Source of the DNA: Nitrospinota bacterium
GTDB taxonomy: Bacteria > Nitrospinota > Nitrospinia > JACRGO01
DNA length: 18,665 nucleotides
Assembly (NCBI GenBank): GCA_016212295.1
Contig: JACRGO010000023.1
Coordinates: 1 to 18,665, forward strand
Direction of reading: 5' to 3'
Part shown: piece after piece, positions 14,620 through 18,665 of the stretch
Position numbering within the stretch: the first letter of the stretch is position 1
Layout of the letters: every line of letters starts with the position of its first letter
The notes under the pieces: model-generated
What the model was told of the DNA's origin: nothing
The model's input: the letters and a program-made list of their open reading frames with translations, nothing else
The model's database searches: none
Position numbers and translations under genes: made by a program

Positions 14620-16902
14620 TCAGGCCAATAACGGCGCATGTTTACGGATGACTGCCCTGAGCTGTTTTTCGGAGTCCTTGGGGTCGGAGGCGCGCAAGAG
14701 AGGGGCGCGCAGCTTGAACAAGACGCTCTCCGGGATTTTCCGCAACAGGTATTTTATTTCAGGCGCGCGCGAGGGGGAAAGGCTGAAGCGCCGGTATCCG
14801 AGCACAAGAAGCGCAAGGACGGTCAGGGGATCGCCCGCCATTTCGCCGCATACAGAGAAGGGCTTGGAAAAGACCGCCATTGATTTGAAAAGATGGTCCA
14901 GCGCCCTGAGAAGGGCCATGTGGAGCGGGTGGTAGAGGTGGTTCACGCGCGGGTCGTTCCTGTCCACCGCCAGGAGATACTGCGCCAGATCGTTCGTGCC
15001 GACGCTCAGGAAATCGGCCTCGGCCAGAAGCTCCTCGATCTCGAACAGGACCGCCGGGGTCTCCACCATTATCCCAAGGGGATAGTCCTTGCCGCCGGTC
15101 ACCTCCAGCAGGGTCTCCCGCACCGCGGTTATCTCCCAGGTGTGGGTGACCATCGGGACAAGGATTCGCGGGACCAGGCCGGACGCCTCCGAGGCCCGGT
15201 GTATGGCCTTCAATTGGCTGCGGAGGATTTCCGGATGGTCGAGGAGCAGGCGCACGGACCGGAATCCCATTGCGGAATTTTCCACCTTCAGCTCCGGCAT
15301 GTAACTCAGGAATTTGTCCCCCCCGATATCGATCAAGCGGATGGTGACGGAACCGTTGGGGAAAAAGCGCAGGAGGCGTTCATAGAAATTGGATTGGGCC
15401 TCTTCGTCCGGCCAACTGGTCTGGCTCATGTAATAAAACTCGGTGCGGAAGAGGCCGACCGAGCCGAACTCTTCCCTGATAGCCTGATCTATCTCAAAGG
15501 GGATGCCTATGTTGGCGTCAACTGTCACGTTCTTATAGAGGGACGGGGCGGTTCCAACCGGCTCTGACATGGCGCTCCGGATGGAGTCGGCTCGTTTTTT
15601 CAATGCCTTGGATTTTTCCAGGCTCTTGCCCTTGATCCTGGCGTCCGGGTTTATATAGACGAACCCGCTGTTGCCGTCCACCAGCATCTTGTCACCGGGC
15701 CTTACCGTGTCCGTTATGCCGGAAACGCCGAGGACAGCCGGCAGATTCAAGGCCCTGGCGAGGATGGCTGCGTGGGAATATTCTCCTCCCAATTCAGTGA
15801 CGATGCCGGAGACCTTGGTTGTGTTCAACCGGACCGTCTGCTGGGGGGTCAATTCCCTGGCCACGAGCACCATCTGGTCCTCCTCGAATTTCGGCTCTAG
15901 CTGCGTTACCTTTTCCCCCATCAACCTGAGAAGGGTGTCCCGGAGGTCCTTTAAGTCCTGGGCCTTCTCCCGCATGGTCTTGCTCTCGTAGGAGGAAAAC
16001 TTTTCGATATATTCGCCCATAACGGAGGCCACTACCCTGGGCGCGCTTTCTTCCCTGGCTTTCATGCCCTCTCGCACCTTGCGAAGGAACTCCTGGTCTT
16101 TAAGGATCATCTTGTGGGCAAGGAAGATGTTCGCTGCGGGCGTTGATGATTTATCCAGCATTCCAGCCAGATTGTCCATTTCCTGAATGGCCAGGTCCAG
16201 CGCCTTGTTGAAGAGGTCCTGCTCGAATTTCAGTCCCCGGAACCCGCGCGCGAGATACTCGACCTGGTCAGGAGAAGCGGCCAGGAGGTGGACCCTTGCC
16301 TCCCCGACTCCAGGGGAGACCGGCACGCCCACGAGGATGACAGGCTGGGCCTTGCCTATGGACCTAAGCGATAGCGCGATGTCCACTGCCTGCCCGATCT
16401 GGCTGGCCAGGATCTCGAGAAAATGAGTGTCAGCGGTTGAAAATTTGTAGGCCCCGACCGTTTGCACGGTGAGAACGCCTATGACCTTCCCGGCCCTGGA
16501 AAGAGGGACCGCGCCCAGGGAATGGAATTTTTCCTCCCTGGTTTCCGGGAAATATTTGAATCGCGGGTCCTGGGCCGCGTTTTCGAGAAAGATCGATCCC
16601 TCCTCGCTGAAGGCGCTCCCGACCAGTCCTTGGGATATAGGGAGCCGCACCTTGCCGACCGATTTGGAGGAGAGGCCGTGCGTGGCCGCAAGGACCAGTT
16701 CGTTGCTTTCCGGTTCCAGGATGTAGATGGAGCAGACGTCCCAGTCCAGTTCGGTGGCGACAATTTTAACCAAGTGGGCCAGGCGCTTGGTGGAGGTTGA
16801 CCCCACAACGGCCTCCATTGAGAGGGACCTGAGGACTTCCAGGTAATGGCGGTCTGTCTTTATTTCCGGCGGCGTAGCTGGTTTGCCTGCTTTTTTGGGC
16901 AT
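14620..16902 (-). CDS. ptsP: GAF-domain phosphoenolpyruvate-protein phosphotransferase (PtsP)
   Basis: This is the enzyme I paralogue of nitrogen-type PTS systems; it takes phosphate from PEP and passes it to an HPr/NPr protein. In the 760-aa protein a GAF domain (about 17-175: SIYILEPESNELVLAATHG, FKYFPETREEKFHSLGAVPL) precedes the enzyme I part. The phosphorylated His is H377 in ELGGEYSHAAILARALNLPAVLG. The PEP-binding barrel shows GLFRTEFYYM, RLIDIGGDK, MGFRSVR, MVETPAV, SVGTNDLAQY and the active-site Cys C685 in SVCGEMAGD. The ATG at 16902 (MPKKAGK) has AAGGAAA upstream; extension to 16989 would translate a dispersed repeat and is rejected. No NPr, EIIA or rpoN gene is in the window, so its partners lie elsewhere. 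Confidence 0.93.
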   Translation of the reverse strand: MPKKAGKPATPPEIKTDRHYLEVLRSLSMEAVVGSTSTKRLAHLVKIVATELDWDVCSIYILEPESNELVLAATHGLSSKSVGKVRLPISQGLVGSAFSEEGSIFLENAAQDPRFKYFPETREEKFHSLGAVPLSRAGKVIGVLTVQTVGAYKFSTADTHFLEILASQIGQAVDIALSLRSIGKAQPVILVGVPVSPGVGEARVHLLAASPDQVEYLARGFRGLKFEQDLFNKALDLAIQEMDNLAGMLDKSSTPAANIFLAHKMILKDQEFLRKVREGMKAREESAPRVVASVMGEYIEKFSSYESKTMREKAQDLKDLRDTLLRLMGEKVTQLEPKFEEDQMVLVARELTPQQTVRLNTTKVSGIVTELGGEYSHAAILARALNLPAVLGVSGITDTVRPGDKMLVDGNSGFVYINPDARIKGKSLEKSKALKKRADSIRSAMSEPVGTAPSLYKNVTVDANIGIPFEIDQAIREEFGSVGLFRTEFYYMSQTSWPDEEAQSNFYERLLRFFPNGSVTIRLIDIGGDKFLSYMPELKVENSAMGFRSVRLLLDHPEILRSQLKAIHRASEASGLVPRILVPMVTHTWEITAVRETLLEVTGGKDYPLGIMVETPAVLFEIEELLAEADFLSVGTNDLAQYLLAVDRNDPRVNHLYHPLHMALLRALDHLFKSMAVFSKPFSVCGEMAGDPLTVLALLVLGYRRFSLSPSRAPEIKYLLRKIPESVLFKLRAPLLRASDPKDSEKQLRAVIRKHAPLLA

Positions 16903-16930
16903 GAGTTTCCTTTTAAAAGCCGACGATATT

Positions 16931-17047
16931 AATTTTAGATTTGCGATTTTAGATTTCAGATTTGTGGTTGATTTTTTGTAACCGTTCACGGTTACGATTT
17001 TTTTTATATTCTTCCAATCTAAAATCTTAAATCTGAAATTTCAAATA
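16931..17047. repeat. AAATCTAAAATC-type repeats flanking the MITE remnant
   Basis: ATTTTAGATTTGCGATTTTAG-like text (16931-16962) and its inverted form AATCTAAAATCTTAAATCTG (from 17016) lie on either side of the 18-bp element remnant upstream of ptsP. The same word family forms the leader-coding part of gspH (798-839). Confidence 0.6.
16978..16995. mobile_element. Fused-end remnant of the GTAA-ended element with target duplication
   Basis: GTAACCGTTCACGGTTAC holds the complete 15-bp left end of the 6711-6847 element plus the terminal TAC of the right end. The same 8 bp, GATTTTTT, lies directly before it (16970-16977) and after it (16996-17003). This is what remains if the interior of an inserted copy is lost between its inverted ends. 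It lies 76 bp upstream of the ptsP start. The T-rich flanks make a chance match of the duplication more likely than at the first site. Confidence 0.65.
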
Positions 17048-17131
17048 TCTTTTGATAGCGCGTATTGCCATTGTAGTTGGTGGAGGAAAGATAATGCAAT
17101 CGGCCTCTTATCATTAAAAGCAAGGAGGGGG

Positions 17132-17278
17132 CAGGTGTCAGGGGGCGGTTTTCAGTTGCCAGTTGCCGGGAAAGTTTGTTATTTGAAATTTGGAATTTCG
17201 TTCCTAAAATCCTTTTGGCCCCGGCGCGTCCGGATCAGGTAAAGTCGAGCATTCCCTGTACCCTCCCCCTGACACCTG
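17132..17278. repeat. Inverted CAGGTGTCAGGGGG pair downstream of radA
   Basis: CAGGTGTCAGGGGG (17132-17145) and CCCCCTGACACCTG (17265-17278) are a perfect 14-bp inverted pair in the 401-bp ptsP-radA gap. The right copy continues as CTGATCCCTGA, the same order-shuffled words found at 11710-11726. A CAGTTGCCAGTTGCC direct repeat (about 17153-17167) lies inside. No coding sequence is supported in this gap. Confidence 0.75.
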
Positions 17279-17303
17279 ATCCCTGAATCCTGCCCCCTAT
17301 TTC

Positions 17304-18665
17304 CTATGCCCCGATGGAAAATAACGCCTCAAAGGCCTCGCTCAGGGAGGCAAGCCCTATTAATTTGATTTTTCCATCCGAGAGGTTTTTTAAATTCTTT
17401 GCCTTGGGCACGAGACATTGAGTGAAGCCTAATTTTTCGGCCTCGGCGATGCGGATCTCCAACTGCGGAATAGGGCGGATTTCGCCGTCCAGTCCAACCT
17501 CTCCCATGACCACCATTCTGGGGTCCACTGGTTTGTCCAGGAAGCTGGAAGCGATTGTGGCCACGATTCCGAGGTCCACGGATGGTTCGTTGATCCTTAG
17601 GCCCCCGGCCACGTTCACGAAGATATCCTGGCCCTGGAGCTGCAAGCCCATCCTTTTTTCCAGCAAGGCTATGAGCATGGAGAGGCGGTTGTGGTCCACC
17701 CCGGATGACATTCTCCTCGGCATCCCGGGGTTATTGGAGTGGGAAACCAGGGCCTGCAATTCCACCAGTATCGGCCTTGTCCCTTCCATGCACGAGACCA
17801 CTGCCGCGCCGGATGATTGGAAGGTCCGGTCGGACAGGAACAACTCAGAGGGATTTGACACTTCCCGCAGGCCCTCCTTTCTCATCTCGAATATGCCTAT
17901 TTCGTTGGTGGACCCGAACCGGTTCTTATGGGCGCGGAGGATGCGGTAGTTGTGTCCCCTGTCCCCTTCGAAGTACAGGACCGTGTCCGCCATGTGCTCA
18001 AGGACCCTTGGGCCGGCTATGGCCCCGTCCTTTGTGACATGGCCTATAAGGAATATGGCTGTGCCTTTTTTCTTGGCGTACCGCATCAGATTGGCCGAGA
18101 CTTCCCTGACCTGGCTCACGCTTCCCGGGGCGGAGCCTATTTGATTCGTGAATATGGTTTGTATGGAGTCGATTACCACCGATGGAGGATTGATCTTTTC
18201 CATGTGGGGGATAATTTCCTCCAGGCAGGTTTCAGGAAGGACCAGCAGTTTTTTTTGAATGCATCCGAGGCGGCGTCCGCGCATGGAGGTTTGGGCCGCT
18301 GATTCCTCCCCGGTCACGTAAATCACCTCCATTCCCCTTTTGGCAAGAAAGCCGAATGCCTGCAAAAGCAAAGTGGATTTCCCGATCCCGGGGTCCCCTC
18401 CCACAAGGACCACTGAGCCCGGGACAATGCCTCCGCCCAGGACCCGGTCGAATTCCTGGATGCCGGAAAAAATTCTGGCCTCCTGGCCAGTTTCGACCTC
18501 CGCGATGGAAGCCGGCCCCTTGGCCGGTCCTGGATAATAGACGAGCCTTTCAGCGCCGGTCTTTTCCGGAACGATTCTTTCCTCCACGAAGGTGTTCCAT
18601 TCCCCGCAGTCCGGGCATCTCCCCATCCATTTTGGAGACTGGGCGCCGCATGATCCGCACGAGAA
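17304..18665 (-). CDS. radA: DNA repair protein RadA (Sms), 5' end cut by the window
   Basis: RadA is a RecA-like ATPase that helps process recombination intermediates. Of the visible 453 residues, the first form a C4 zinc finger (C3, C6, C17, C20 in CGSCG...RCPDCGEW). Then come the Walker A GGDPGIGKST (about 89-98), a Walker-B-like VVIDSIQT, the RadA-specific KNRFG motif (247-251), and a Lon-protease-like C-terminal domain with NVAGGLRINEPSVDLGIVATIASS. The frame stays open to the right edge, and by family comparison only about five to ten N-terminal residues are missing. The stop is TAG at 17304-17306. Convergent or co-directional partners are not visible beyond ptsP. Confidence 0.95.
   Translation of the reverse strand, partial: FSCGSCGAQSPKWMGRCPDCGEWNTFVEERIVPEKTGAERLVYYPGPAKGPASIAEVETGQEARIFSGIQEFDRVLGGGIVPGSVVLVGGDPGIGKSTLLLQAFGFLAKRGMEVIYVTGEESAAQTSMRGRRLGCIQKKLLVLPETCLEEIIPHMEKINPPSVVIDSIQTIFTNQIGSAPGSVSQVREVSANLMRYAKKKGTAIFLIGHVTKDGAIAGPRVLEHMADTVLYFEGDRGHNYRILRAHKNRFGSTNEIGIFEMRKEGLREVSNPSELFLSDRTFQSSGAAVVSCMEGTRPILVELQALVSHSNNPGMPRRMSSGVDHNRLSMLIALLEKRMGLQLQGQDIFVNVAGGLRINEPSVDLGIVATIASSFLDKPVDPRMVVMGEVGLDGEIRPIPQLEIRIAEAEKLGFTQCLVPKAKNLKNLSDGKIKLIGLASLSEAFEALFSIGA

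Noticed and set aside
16903-16989. Extended PtsP start at 16989
   Set aside because: The added residues are translated from the AAATCTAAAATC repeat and the MITE remnant flank; the ATG at 16902 has a good ribosome binding site.

Overview
The window reads as chromosomal DNA of a Gram-negative, mid-GC bacterium. The evidence is a type II secretion (T2SS) operon, a GAF-domain enzyme I (PtsP), a split glycine decarboxylase (GcvPA type) and a secreted protein with chitobiase-C-like repeats. The style fits deltaproteobacterial or Nitrospirota-like lineages, but there is no rRNA or other marker, so this placement is low-confidence inference. No tRNA, rRNA, CRISPR array or prophage was seen.

Layout. 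Positions 1-215 are non-coding and hold two hairpins plus a plus-strand terminator-like structure. Minus-strand T2SS genes follow in transcription order gspC (5260-4535), gspE, gspF, gspG, gspH (to 216). gspD and gspI-M are not in the window. Upstream of gspC, also on the minus strand, is an unassigned radical SAM protein with an unusual CX11CX2C cluster motif. A 423-bp divergent gap follows, holding a complete MITE-like element with an 8-bp target duplication, a long inverted repeat and a sigma70-type promoter. On the plus strand come a secreted repeat protein with a strong terminator, then gcvT-gcvH-gcvPA (glycine cleavage, without gcvPB). Next are a beta-class DNA methyltransferase fused to an SNase-like domain and a type II-like (geranylgeranyl or farnesyl) diphosphate synthase. 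Convergent to these, on the minus strand, lie ptsP and the 5'-truncated radA, which runs off the right edge.

How the genes work together. The gsp genes build the inner-membrane platform, ATPase and pseudopilus of a secretion machine. The gcv genes encode the T, H and half of the P protein of glycine cleavage. The remaining genes look like independent single transcription units.

The most notable feature lies between the genes. Almost every intergenic gap is packed with short repeat families, mostly as inverted pairs (CGCAAAGACGCAAAG-type, GTCATTG heptamers, GATTTCG heptamers, CCCCCTTT/AAAGGGGG, CCTGACACCTG, AGCCACGAATGAACACGAATT-like arms). Two sites carry the mark of transposition. One is a 137-bp element with 15-bp inverted ends starting GTAA and an 8-bp duplication, which matches the IS66 family pattern. 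The other is an 18-bp fused remnant of the same ends, also with an 8-bp duplication. One heptamer family has also become part of the gspH leader-peptide coding sequence.
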